Both the position numbers and the translations under genes were made by a program. The notes under the pieces were generated by a model that searched no databases, was not told the DNA's origin, and saw only the letters and a program-made list of their open reading frames with translations. From NCBI GenBank assembly GCA_903642295.1, contig CAHJWO010000001.1, positions 1 to 63,229 of the forward strand: a stretch of DNA of 63,229 bases, given 5' to 3'. The stretch comes from PVC group bacterium. Its GTDB lineage: Bacteria > Verrucomicrobiota > Verrucomicrobiia > Chthoniobacterales > SZAS-18. Position 1 is the first letter of the stretch. Each line of letters opens with the position of its first letter. Shown here piece by piece: positions 1 to 8,156 of this stretch.

Positions 1-2
1 CG

Positions 3-2132
3 CCGGAGACGTTCTCGGATTTGTCGGTGGCGTCCATCGCGGAGACGCCGACGGCGATCCTCGAAACCCTGCGCGAGACGGCGGACCTGTCGTTCGGCGA
101 GCCGCTGATCGTGATGCTCTCGCCGGGGCCGGGCAACGTGTTTTACACGGAGCATTCCTTCCTCGCGCGGCGCATGGGCGTACCGCTGGTGCAGGGGAGC
201 GATTTGTTGGTTTTGGATGATCATGTTTATCTGAAGACCATCAGCGGGTTGGAGCGGGTGCATGTGATCTATAACCGGGTGGTCGATCATCTGCTGGACC
301 CGCTGGTCCTGGAACGCGGCTCGTCGATGGGCGTACCGGGGCTGGTGCATTGTTTGCGCAAGAAGACCGTGTCGCTGGTCAACGGGCTGGGCAGCCACCT
401 GGCGGACGACCGGGCGCTGCTGCCCTACGTCCCGCGCATCATCCGGTTTTACCTGGGTGAACTGCCTATCCTGCCCACCATGCAGACGTACTGGTGCGGC
501 GACCCGGACCAGCGGGAGGTCGTGTTGAGCAACCTCGCCGATTTTCGCATCCTGCCGCGCATCGGCGAGCGCCTGCTCGGCAACCGGCACGGGCTCGTGC
601 CGACGGAGCACGAGGAGAAAACGTTGCGCCAGGAGATCCAGAAGACGCCGGAACTTTTCACCGCCCAGCCCATCGCGCAGGGCGCGCGGACACTTTGCTT
701 CGAGGCGGGCGCGAAGGTCGAGCGGCGGCAGGATCACATGGTCTTCGCGCTGCGCAAAGGGGACGAGGTGGAAGTGTTCCCGGGGGCGCTGACGCGGGTC
801 GCGCCGGAGGGGAGCCTGTTCACTTCGGCGGGGTTGGGCGGCGGCTCCAAGGATTCGTGGGTGCTGGCAGGGGACGCGGAATCGATCACCTTGCAGTCGA
901 GGCCGCGGCGTCCGCGGGAAATCCAGCTTCCGGCCCGGCGCGTGACCAGCCGCGTGGCGGAGGTTTTCTATTGGATGGGGCGGTACCTGGAGCGGGCGAA
1001 TAATCTTGCCTACCTCGTGCAGACCGTGGAGACGCTGGAGCTGGAAGAACTCAACGCGACGGAGCGCAAGCTGTACCGCCCGATGTGGAACCGGCTGCTG
1101 CCGCACCTGGAGGGCAGCGGGCGGCGGTCCATCGCCACGCCGTGCGACCGCTACCGGCTGGTGCTGCAACGCGACGAGCCGGGCGCGCTGGTCAATGCCT
1201 TGCGGCGGGTGTTGAACAACGCGGACGAGATTCAGGACGCGCTCAGCCCCGAGGCGTGGTCGAGTCTGAGCCGATTGCGGAATATTTTTACCAAGGAACG
1301 CTTCCAGAAAGACCCCCCGGTGCATGTGTGTACGAGGGTAACGCGCAAGCTGGCGGAGTTGACCACGCATTTGATCCCGCAGTTTTATGGATTGGCCGAG
1401 AACTCCATGATGGGCGACGACGGGTGGCGGTTCTGCCGGCTGGGGCAGCAACTGGAGCGGGCCGTCATTACGGCGAACGCGCCGCTGGCCTGCGCCAAGG
1501 CGTTCACGGGTCCGGCGGACCGTCCGGCGCGGCTGGGGCACCACACGGAGATCGAGTTGTCGGCGTTTCTGCGGCTGCTGGGGACGAGGGATGCGTACCG
1601 GCGTGTGTACCAGATGCGGGCCGAGCCGCTGCCGGTGTTGCAACTGCTCTTCCAGAACCCGGAAGCGCCCCGGAGCGTGCTGCACAGCCTGACGAACTGC
1701 GCGCAGTTGCTGCGGAGCACGGGCGACCCGGGCGAGGGACCGGATTTTACGAATCGACCGGTGGCGGCCATCGAGGCATTCTGCGACCGGCTGCGGCGGA
1801 TCGACTGGGCGTCGTACTTCGAGCATCCGCTGCCGGTGTCGGAGGATTTTCCGGCAGCGGCGGCGATGGGCGATGCGTCGCCGGTGCGCGCCGCGGCGGC
1901 GATGGTGGATGGAGAAGGGAGCGGGAGTTTTGGAGATGCGACGATGGAAAACGCCGGGACGGCCCCGGTGAATCCGACCGCGCACGGGCAGGCGCTTTCT
2001 ACTCTATTGGGTCAGGTACTGCGGGGGACGATGGATTTGCACAACGTCATCGCGGACGTGTTCCTGAATCATCAGGCGCGGATTTCGACGCCGACGCAGC
2101 CGTATTTGAAGGGGTTGGCGTACGGGGCGTGA
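3..2132 (+). CDS. Circularly permuted ATP-grasp / alpha-E fusion protein (5' partial)
   Basis: The reading frame is open to the left edge of the window (first full codon at base 3), so the gene starts upstream; the TTG at 21 is internal. Counting from that TTG, residues 1 to about 290 match the C-terminal part of the CP-ATP-grasp type 2 family (motifs VNGLGSHLADDRALLPYVPR and YWCGDPDQREVVLSNLADFR). Residues from about 305 to 700 match the helical alpha-E family, starting at RVAEVFYWMGRYLERANN. In many genomes these two domains are separate adjacent genes; here they are fused. Comparative genomics predicts that such proteins make amide or peptide bonds using ATP, together with transglutaminase-like partners, and two of those follow immediately. 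Substrate unknown. The family call is confident; the biochemical role is inference. Confidence 0.88.
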   Translation, partial: PETFSDLSVASIAETPTAILETLRETADLSFGEPLIVMLSPGPGNVFYTEHSFLARRMGVPLVQGSDLLVLDDHVYLKTISGLERVHVIYNRVVDHLLDPLVLERGSSMGVPGLVHCLRKKTVSLVNGLGSHLADDRALLPYVPRIIRFYLGELPILPTMQTYWCGDPDQREVVLSNLADFRILPRIGERLLGNRHGLVPTEHEEKTLRQEIQKTPELFTAQPIAQGARTLCFEAGAKVERRQDHMVFALRKGDEVEVFPGALTRVAPEGSLFTSAGLGGGSKDSWVLAGDAESITLQSRPRRPREIQLPARRVTSRVAEVFYWMGRYLERANNLAYLVQTVETLELEELNATERKLYRPMWNRLLPHLEGSGRRSIATPCDRYRLVLQRDEPGALVNALRRVLNNADEIQDALSPEAWSSLSRLRNIFTKERFQKDPPVHVCTRVTRKLAELTTHLIPQFYGLAENSMMGDDGWRFCRLGQQLERAVITANAPLACAKAFTGPADRPARLGHHTEIELSAFLRLLGTRDAYRRVYQMRAEPLPVLQLLFQNPEAPRSVLHSLTNCAQLLRSTGDPGEGPDFTNRPVAAIEAFCDRLRRIDWASYFEHPLPVSEDFPAAAAMGDASPVRAAAAMVDGEGSGSFGDATMENAGTAPVNPTAHGQALSTLLGQVLRGTMDLHNVIADVFLNHQARISTPTQPYLKGLAYGA

Positions 2133-2161
2133 TCGGTGGGTGGGCTGGGGAGGTGGGATAC

Positions 2162-2200
2162 AACGCAGAGACGCAGAGAGGGAGGAGACTCGCAGAGGAA
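2162..2200. repeat. Interspersed CGCAGAG-type repeat, copy 1
   Basis: A short purine-rich block built on AACGCAGAGACGCAGAG, followed by GGGAGGAGACTCGCAGAG. A close copy lies at 35930-35968. Both are in intergenic gaps next to other repeats. Confidence 0.6.
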
Positions 2201-2210
2201 ACGGGGGTAA

Positions 2211-2263
2211 GGGAAGCTGGAGCTTCCCAGACAGGTGCGTTCCCAAGCCGGAACTTGGGAACG
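2211..2263. repeat. Double-hairpin interspersed repeat, copy 1
   Basis: Two perfect hairpins in tandem. The first has arms GGGAAGCT and AGCTTCCC (2211-2228). The second has arms CGTTCCCAAG (2238-2247) and CTTGGGAACG (2254-2263). It is followed by the period-10 tail CGAGGGTAACGAGGGTA. The same architecture recurs at 61160-61210, next to hicA. It sits in the 249-bp gap between the ATP-grasp and transglutaminase genes. Confidence 0.7.
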
Positions 2264-2381
2264 AGGGTAACGAGGGTACGAAAGCCACTTCGATTTCACA
2301 CCAAGTGTTCTATTCTTCCTGCTTGACCGCAGTAGGGGCGGACGGTGAGCTTGGAGCCTGCCGCTCGGATCGGGCAAAACG

Positions 2382-3293
2382 ATGGAATTCGAGATCAGCC
2401 ACATCACCGATTATTCGTACCAGAACGCCGCTGCCGAGGCGTACCTGGAGGCGCGGCTGACCCCGCCGGATTTGCCGTCGCAAACCGTGAAGAGCCGGAA
2501 GCTGATCGTCGAACCGGCGGTCAAACTCAGCGGGTACCTGGATTATTTCGGGAACGCGGTGGATTTTTTTACCCTGCCGTACCGGCACCGGTCGCTGGTG
2601 GTCACGAGCAAGGTGGAGATCGAGACCCACGCGCCACGCCGTCCGACGGACGCGCTGGAAGTGAGCATCAACGAGGCGCGCCAGCTTTTGTCGGGCTCGC
2701 CCGCCGACGTTTTCGATTATTTGCAGCCGACGGAGATCGTCGTGAAGAGCAAAGAGTCGGCCCAATGGACCCAGCGTTACCTGGCGGGGCAACGACCGCT
2801 CGGGGAGGCGTTGGAGGCGCTCAATCTGGCGGTGAACCAGCAGTTTGCGTACGTGAGCGGGTCCACGAACAATTCGACGCCGCTGGCGACGATCTGGGAG
2901 CAGAAAAAGGGCGTGTGTCAGGATTTTACCCACGTGATGTTGAGCGTGCTGCGGACGGCGGGGTTGCCCGCGCGATACGTGTGCGGGTACATCGAGGCGC
3001 TCGCACCACCGAGCGCGAGCGCGGCGAATCCCATCGGGCGCGCCGGGCGGACGCTGGTGGGCGCGATTGCGACCCATGCGTGGGTGGAGGTGCTGGTGCC
3101 GGGCATGGAATGGGTGGCGCTCGATCCGACCAACAAGCAATGGTGCGGCGAGCGGCACATCACGGTTTCGCGCGGGCGGGATTTCCGGGACGCGACGCCG
3201 TTGCGGGGGACGTTCAAAGGCACCGGCAAGCAGACGATGAAGGTGAAAGTGTTCGTGAAACGACGGGTGCAGGCGGAAGCGAAGAAGGGTTGA
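2382..3293 (+). CDS. Transglutaminase-like cysteine protease-fold protein, first of two
   Basis: A 303-residue cytoplasmic protein without signal peptide or membrane segment. The N-terminal beta region (MEFEISHITDYSYQNAAAEA onward) is the bacterial transglutaminase N-terminal domain. The transglutaminase core follows, with the triad visible as Cys179 in KKGVCQDFTHVM, His232 in THAWVEV and Asp248 in ALDPTNK. Length and domain order are typical for the COG1305 group. It follows the ATP-grasp/alpha-E gene and precedes a second transglutaminase paralogue, the usual neighbourhood of this predicted peptide-modification cassette. Whether it cleaves or crosslinks peptides cannot be told from sequence. 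The ATG has no clear ribosome-binding site; it was chosen because homology begins at residue 2. Confidence 0.9.
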   Translation: MEFEISHITDYSYQNAAAEAYLEARLTPPDLPSQTVKSRKLIVEPAVKLSGYLDYFGNAVDFFTLPYRHRSLVVTSKVEIETHAPRRPTDALEVSINEARQLLSGSPADVFDYLQPTEIVVKSKESAQWTQRYLAGQRPLGEALEALNLAVNQQFAYVSGSTNNSTPLATIWEQKKGVCQDFTHVMLSVLRTAGLPARYVCGYIEALAPPSASAANPIGRAGRTLVGAIATHAWVEVLVPGMEWVALDPTNKQWCGERHITVSRGRDFRDATPLRGTFKGTGKQTMKVKVFVKRRVQAEAKKG

Positions 3294-3380
3294 AGAGGTG
3301 GAGGGATGGCACGAGCCCGGGTTAGCGCGGGTTGCCGTTGAATGAGTGTTGGCGGAGGGCGCGGTTGCCAGACAGTCAAT

Positions 3381-3406
3381 GACGGCTGGGACAGCCGTCC
3401 CTACCT
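3381..3406. repeat. Hairpin repeat ending in CCTACCT, copy 1
   Basis: Stem arms GACGGCT and AGCCGTC around GGGAC-type sequence, followed by CCTACCT. A near-identical copy is at 36192-36218, and a diverged member with the same trailer is at 4508-4536. It lies in the 329-bp gap between the two transglutaminase genes, where no other feature was seen. Confidence 0.6.
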
Positions 3407-3622
3407 AATCGGAGATGCGCCGCAGCGCGGCAGAGGCTGAGGCAAACGCAAGGCGCGGTCGGCTCTGCCGCGCACGCGGTGGTGGCAACCGCAGAGGGTC
3501 GCCCCGCAATCGGCAGGATTACCCTGTTGGGAGGAGTTTCGAGCCGTTTGTTCCCCCTTTTGGTTTCTTGCGCACCTTTCGGTTTCTTTTGCCGCGATCC
3601 CCTGTAACCTAGGCACTTGTCC

Positions 3623-4504
3623 ATGCCCATCCGTATCCGCATCGACCACCGCACGCACTACGAGTATGAGCGCCCGGTGAGTTTGTCGCCCCACCTCGCC
3701 CGCGTGTTTCCTCGCACCGAACCCGGCCGGCTCGTGCAAAAAATCCAGTTCCGCACCCACGAGAGCGCCGACATCCAGTACCGGCGCGATCTGTATGACA
3801 ACTGTTACGCGCGCTGCTATTATCCCGACCCGGTCGCGGACCTGCGATTCGATTACTCGGTGGAAATGGAACTGCACGAAACGAACGCGTTCCATTTCCT
3901 GCTCGATTTCGACGCGGCGGAATATCCTTTCCGTTATCAACCCGATCTGGCGGCGAAGCTTGCGCCGTCTTTGACCCCGCGGGGGAAAGATGCGGCGATT
4001 GCGGTGGGCGGAAAGCTGCTGCCGCTGCCTTTTTGGACCATGCCGCCCGCCGGAACCAGTACGGTGACTTTGCTCGTGAGCTTGATCGAAGCCCTGCATG
4101 GGCAGATCGCCTACGAGGTGCGCGAGGAAGGTGTGGCGAGGTCGCCAGAGGAGACGCTCAAGCTCGGGACGGGCGCGTGCCGGGACACCGCGGTGTTGCT
4201 GGCAGCCATTCTGCGGGAGATGGGGCTGGCGGCGCGGCTGGTCAGCGGGTATTTGTGCGAGTTCGGTGCGGAAGCGCGCCAGCGACGCGCCGAAGGGGCG
4301 ATGCACCTGTGGACCGAAGTCTATCTGCCCGGCGCGGGTTGGACCGGGTTGGACGCGACCAACGGGATCTTTTGCAACCACAACTTCATCGCGACGGCGG
4401 TGGGCTTGACCACGGCGGAGGTGACGCCGATCAGCGGACGGTATTTCAGCCAGGACGTCGTTCCGGCGAAGATGACCGCGAAGCTGGAACTGACGGCTTT
4501 GTAG
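3623..4504 (+). CDS. Transglutaminase-like protein, second of two
   Basis: A 293-residue protein with the transglutaminase N-terminal beta domain (MPIRIRIDHRTHYEYERPVS) and a catalytic core. From the ATG at 3623 the triad reads Cys186 (GTGACRDTAVLL), His228 (AMHLWTEVYLPG) and Asp244 (GLDATNG). A TTG two codons earlier is possible, but the ATG fits the family start better. It differs from the preceding gene around the catalytic Cys (ACRD versus VCQD) and in its N-terminal half, so the two are not a recent duplication. Pairs of this kind next to CP-ATP-grasp and alpha-E genes are widespread. The shared substrate, if any, is unknown. Confidence 0.88.
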   Translation: MPIRIRIDHRTHYEYERPVSLSPHLARVFPRTEPGRLVQKIQFRTHESADIQYRRDLYDNCYARCYYPDPVADLRFDYSVEMELHETNAFHFLLDFDAAEYPFRYQPDLAAKLAPSLTPRGKDAAIAVGGKLLPLPFWTMPPAGTSTVTLLVSLIEALHGQIAYEVREEGVARSPEETLKLGTGACRDTAVLLAAILREMGLAARLVSGYLCEFGAEARQRRAEGAMHLWTEVYLPGAGWTGLDATNGIFCNHNFIATAVGLTTAEVTPISGRYFSQDVVPAKMTAKLELTAL

Positions 4505-4507
4505 AGC

Positions 4508-4536
4508 GGGAAGGCCTCGGAGAGGCCTCCCTACCT
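4508..4536. terminator. Hairpin between convergent genes, probable bidirectional terminator
   Basis: Arms GGGAAGGCCT and AGGCCTCCC around CGGAG, trailed by TACCT. It lies just after the second transglutaminase stop codon and before the convergent end of tagJ. It resembles the CCTACCT hairpin repeats at 3381 and 36192. There is no long T-run, so the terminator role is inferred from position. Confidence 0.45.
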
Positions 4537-4564
4537 CGGTGACGAACCCGCTTCGCGGCGGAGG

Positions 4565-5404
4565 CTACGCGTTGGCGACGGGCGGCTCGATGCTGGCAGC
4601 CGTTGCGACGGGGTCGGGCTGCGTCAGCTTGATAAGCCGAATTTCCGAGAGGGCGAAATCTGCCTCGCTCGTCACGAACGAGCGGTGACCTTGCCCGATA
4701 TAAAAGTTTTCTTCCTTTTGTTCCCAATCGGTTCTGCGACCGAGGCGAATTTGCGGGTCGGCGCTCGTTTCCGCGCCGGGGTAGCGAACCGGAATGTATC
4801 CGGCGGCCTTGCCCTCGTTGAGCCATTCAAAATCGACCGGTGCCCAGATGGAGTCCATCAGGTGCGTGCGTGGGCGGAAGGAAAGTTCCCGCATGTGCTC
4901 GAACGGAATCCAGTAATACTTGCCTTCGATGTAAGCTTCGACCAACGGTCCCAGGCGGCTGTCCCCATCGGCGATCCACGCCACTTCCTGGTTGTTGATG
5001 CGCGCGGCGACCGCCGGGGCGGCTTCAAACGCCCTGGCTTGGCTGGCAGCCGCAGCGGGCCAGTTGCCGGCGCGACCCAGGCGGAATGATTCCACCATGC
5101 CGCCGATCCACTCGGGCGGCTCACCGAACAGGGTCGGGTCCTGTTGCCCGGAGAAGACGGCGCGGCGGTCCGCCTCACAGGCGAGCAATTTCTCGCACAC
5201 GCCCGCGAACATCACCGTGGACGGGTCGATCTCGGTGAACACTTTCAACTGCGTCTGCGCGCCGTCCCAATTTCCCATCACGCAGTAAAGCTGGAAAAGG
5301 ACACTCCGGTGGGCCGTGTCGGACGGCGCCTTGCGCACCGCGTCCTTCGCGGCGGCAAGCGCGTCGTCCAAACGGCCCTCCTTGAGGGCAGCCGTCGTGT
5401 CCAT
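4565..5404 (-). CDS. tagJ: Type VI secretion accessory protein TagJ (ImpE family)
   Basis: A 279-residue protein of the ImpE/TagJ family. The N-terminal TPR-like helices (KEGRLDDALAAAKDAVRKAP, then VLFQLYCVMGNWDGA) and the C-terminal conserved stretch YIPVRYPGAETSADPQIRLG are typical. In other systems TagJ binds the sheath protein TssB and is a sheath-associated accessory factor that is not always essential. It is the last gene of the tssA-tssB-tssC-hcp-tagJ island, 39 bp after hcp and separated from it by a strong GC hairpin. It is convergent with the transglutaminase genes, so the island ends here. The length is normal for the family. Confidence 0.9.
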   Translation of the reverse strand: MDTTAALKEGRLDDALAAAKDAVRKAPSDTAHRSVLFQLYCVMGNWDGAQTQLKVFTEIDPSTVMFAGVCEKLLACEADRRAVFSGQQDPTLFGEPPEWIGGMVESFRLGRAGNWPAAAASQARAFEAAPAVAARINNQEVAWIADGDSRLGPLVEAYIEGKYYWIPFEHMRELSFRPRTHLMDSIWAPVDFEWLNEGKAAGYIPVRYPGAETSADPQIRLGRRTDWEQKEENFYIGQGHRSFVTSEADFALSEIRLIKLTQPDPVATAASIEPPVANA

Positions 5405-5416
5405 GATCCAGGGGAC

Positions 5417-5434
5417 GGGGCCATCCCTGGCCCC
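5417..5434 (-). promoter_or_regulatory. GC-rich hairpin between hcp and tagJ
   Basis: A perfect 7-bp stem (GGGGCCA/TGGCCCC) with a 4-base loop in the 39-bp gap after hcp. With no U-tract it looks more like a partial terminator or an mRNA 3'-end stabiliser than a full terminator. Either would raise Hcp output relative to TagJ. Confidence 0.45.
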
Positions 5435-5443
5435 GGAAATCGA

Positions 5444-5941
5444 CTAACCTTTTTCGTTCTTGTGCAGGTCCCAGAAGGTGGGGATGGCCGAGCCGGCCTT
5501 GCCCGTCTTATGGTCGGTCGGGGTGTACTTCCAGTTGATCTTGCCGTAGGCGAAGCTGACGGTTTCCATCGGGAGCGGGTCGCCGCCCTGGGGGCTGCCG
5601 CTGACCTGCACGGAGGTAATGATCACGTCGTTGAACTTGTAGTTCATGTACTCGGGCTTGGTTCCGTCCGAGCGATGGAGCTGCACTTCCACGTTGGGGA
5701 TGTGTTCGCCGCTGGAGCACATCTGGTTGAGCTTGGGCGAGGTGGCGTCCAGCGTCTTGCTGATGGAGAAGTCGGCGTGATCCGTCCGGCCCGCCGAACG
5801 ACCGCCGCCGCTGCTCACCGAGCCGCTGGCCGTCTGGCTGACGCCGTGGCTGAAGGAAAGGACCTCCACCCACTTCTGGTGCTTGGCGTCCTCGGACTCG
5901 CCGTCCACGCCGTCTAATTTGATGAAACAATCGAATGCCAT
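5444..5941 (-). CDS. hcp: Type VI secretion tube protein Hcp
   Basis: A 165-residue Hcp-family protein that stacks as hexameric rings to form the inner T6SS tube. Family signatures are MAFDCFIKLDGVDGES at the N terminus, DFSISKTLDATSPKLNQMC in the middle and VSFAYGKINWKYTPTD near the C terminus. No signal peptide is expected or seen. A possible ribosome-binding site, AGGAG, lies about 12 bases upstream of the ATG. The gene follows tssC after 89 bp. No effector extension is fused to it, so any cargo would have to be a separate protein encoded elsewhere. Confidence 0.95.
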   Translation of the reverse strand: MAFDCFIKLDGVDGESEDAKHQKWVEVLSFSHGVSQTASGSVSSGGGRSAGRTDHADFSISKTLDATSPKLNQMCSSGEHIPNVEVQLHRSDGTKPEYMNYKFNDVIITSVQVSGSPQGGDPLPMETVSFAYGKINWKYTPTDHKTGKAGSAIPTFWDLHKNEKG

Positions 5942-6030
5942 AACGTTTTCTGACTCCTAATAGCGTTGATGCGCCGAACAGATTTCCCGTCGCTCCGCCG
6001 GCGCAAACTCGGCTCAACGGGGGTTTATCT

Positions 6031-7533
6031 TCAACTGCCCTGTTTGACAGAAGGAAGCTTGGAAACCAACCGCAGGGACACCGTCAATCCCTCCAGTTGA
6101 TAATGCGGACGGAGGAAAAATTGCGAGGTGTAGTAACCGGGGTTGCCGGGCACTTCCTGCACCTTCACCTCGGCGGCGGCCAGCGGGTATTTCGCCTTCT
6201 GGTATTCGCTCGCGGAGGAATCCACCGTGTACTGCATGATCCACTTGTTGAGCCAGTCCTCCATGTCCTGACGCTCCTTGAAGCTGCCGACCTTGTCGCG
6301 CACCATCGTCTTGAGATAATGGGCGAACCGGCAAACGGCAAAGAGATAGGGCATCCGGGCGCTCATGTTGGCGTTGGCCGTGGCGTCCGGATCGTCGTAT
6401 TCCGCCGGTTTCTGGAGCGATTGCGCGCCCATGAACACCGCGTAATCCGTGTTCTTCCAATGCGAAAGCGGGATGAACCCATTGCCAGCCAGCTCGGCCT
6501 CGCGGCGGTCGGTGATGGCGATTTCGGTGGGGCACTTCATGTCCACGCCGCCGTCGTCGGTCGGGAAAGTGTGACAAGGCAAGCCCTCGACCATGCCGCC
6601 GCTTTCCGGGCCGCGGATGGAGGCGCACCAGCCGTAGAGCTTGAAGGCGCGGGCGATGTTGACGCCCATCGCAAAGGCCGCGTTGGACCACACGTAATTG
6701 CTGTGGCTCGCGCCCTCCGTGTCTTCCTCGAAGGCAAATTCCTCGACGGGCGAGGTCTTCGCGCCGTAGGGCAGACGGGCGAGATAGCGGGGCATCGTCA
6801 GACCCAGGTAACGGGCGTCTTCCGAGGCGCGGAGACTGCGCCACGGAGCGTACTCGGGGCTGCTGAAAATCTTGGTCAGGTCGCGCGGGTTGGCGAGTTC
6901 CTGCCACGAATCCATGTTCATGACCGTGGGCGCCGCCGCCGCAAAGAACGGACAATGGCCCGCCGCCGCGATCTTCGCCATGCCGGAGAGGATGGCCACA
7001 TCGGGCGGCGTGTGGTCGAACTGGTAGTCGCCGATCATGCAGCCGTAGGGCTCGCCGTTGGGCGTGCCGAACTCTTCTTCGTACAGTTTCTTGAAGAGCG
7101 GGCTCTGGTCCCACAGCGCGCCGGGGAAGTTCTTGATGGTCTTGCCCACGTCCTTCTTGGAGATGTTCATGACCCGGATCTTGAGGGTCTCGTCGGTCTC
7201 CGTGTTGAAAACCAGGTGGTGCAAGCCGCGCCAACTGCCTTCCAGGGTCTGAAAATCCTGGTGGTGGATGATCAGGTTGACCTGCTCGGTGAGCTTCTTG
7301 TCGATCTCGGCGATGATGGCCTCGATGGCGCGCGTCGAATCGCTCGAAATCAGCTTGGTCTGGCCCAACGCCTGCGCGGCGAGGGTGCGGACAGCGGATT
7401 CCACCGCCGTTTTACGCTCGTCCGTGCGTGGCTTGAACTCCTGCTGGAGCATCGACTCGAAGTCGCTGAGTTGCCCCGGTGCGGCTTCCGTCGTGGTGGA
7501 AGCGGCGGTATCCCGCGTCATTTCTGCGCTCAT
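6031..7533 (-). CDS. tssC: Type VI secretion sheath large subunit TssC (VipB/ImpD)
   Basis: A 500-residue TssC. With TssB it forms the contractile sheath that propels the Hcp tube. Recognisable blocks are QTLEGSWRGLHHLV, YGCMIGDYQFDHTPPD, the segment around FGAKTSPVEEF-type (here PYGAKTSPVEEFAFEE), and the C-terminal YTSQFFLRPHYQLEGLTVSL. The length is normal for the T6SS class i type. It starts 35 bp after tssB, and the pair is presumably co-translated from one transcript. No frameshift or missing block was seen, so the sheath appears functional. Confidence 0.96.
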   Translation of the reverse strand: MSAEMTRDTAASTTTEAAPGQLSDFESMLQQEFKPRTDERKTAVESAVRTLAAQALGQTKLISSDSTRAIEAIIAEIDKKLTEQVNLIIHHQDFQTLEGSWRGLHHLVFNTETDETLKIRVMNISKKDVGKTIKNFPGALWDQSPLFKKLYEEEFGTPNGEPYGCMIGDYQFDHTPPDVAILSGMAKIAAAGHCPFFAAAAPTVMNMDSWQELANPRDLTKIFSSPEYAPWRSLRASEDARYLGLTMPRYLARLPYGAKTSPVEEFAFEEDTEGASHSNYVWSNAAFAMGVNIARAFKLYGWCASIRGPESGGMVEGLPCHTFPTDDGGVDMKCPTEIAITDRREAELAGNGFIPLSHWKNTDYAVFMGAQSLQKPAEYDDPDATANANMSARMPYLFAVCRFAHYLKTMVRDKVGSFKERQDMEDWLNKWIMQYTVDSSASEYQKAKYPLAAAEVKVQEVPGNPGYYTSQFFLRPHYQLEGLTVSLRLVSKLPSVKQGS

Positions 7534-7568
7534 GGTAGGAAGGAACTAGAGATGGATTTGATGGAGGA

Positions 7569-8090
7569 TCAAGCCTTGGGCGCTTCGTCCGCCGGCTTGG
7601 CACCGGAGGCCACCTGAGCAAGCAACGTACTGTCGTTCAGCATTTTAGAAAGCAGTTCTTCCGCGCCGCCCTTGCCGTCCATGTAAGTGAGCAGGTTGGC
7701 GAGTTCGTTGCGGGCTTCGAGGAGCTTGTTGAGACCCTCGACCTTGCGCGCGACGGCGGCGGGCGAGAAATCCTCCATGCTCTCGAAGGTGATGTCCACG
7801 CTGACATTACCCTCACCCGTGAGGGTATTAGGCACCTGGAAGGCGACGCGCGGCTTCATGGCCTTGAGGCGATCCTCGAAGTTGTCCATGTCGATGGAAA
7901 GGAATTTGCGCTCGCCGACGGCGGGCAGCGGTTCCTTGGATTTGCCGCTCAGGTCGGACATGACGCCCAACACGAACGGGAGTTGGATTTTCTTCTCCGC
8001 GCCGTAGGTTTCCAGATCGTATTCGATCTGAACACGAGGCGCGCGATTTCGGGCAATAAACTTTTGGCTGCTGTTGCTGGCGGCGGGCAT
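7569..8090 (-). CDS. tssB: Type VI secretion sheath small subunit TssB (VipA/ImpB)
   Basis: The small sheath subunit, 173 residues from the ATG at 8090 (MPAASNSSQKFIARNRAPRV). The frame stays open to a TTG 39 bases upstream, but family homology starts after the ATG. Conserved features are RVQIEYDLETYGAEKKIQLP, the MSDLSG motif, ERKFLSIDMDNFEDRLKAM and the C-terminal helical part LLEARNELANLLTYMDGK. It heterodimerises with TssC. It lies 66 bp downstream of tssA. Confidence 0.95.
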   Translation of the reverse strand: MPAASNSSQKFIARNRAPRVQIEYDLETYGAEKKIQLPFVLGVMSDLSGKSKEPLPAVGERKFLSIDMDNFEDRLKAMKPRVAFQVPNTLTGEGNVSVDITFESMEDFSPAAVARKVEGLNKLLEARNELANLLTYMDGKGGAEELLSKMLNDSTLLAQVASGAKPADEAPKA

Positions 8091-8156
8091 AAGGATAGGA
8101 TTGTGAATCGGTTGCGAAAACGCAACCAAAAATTTTCGGAGGGCGTTTCGCTATCA

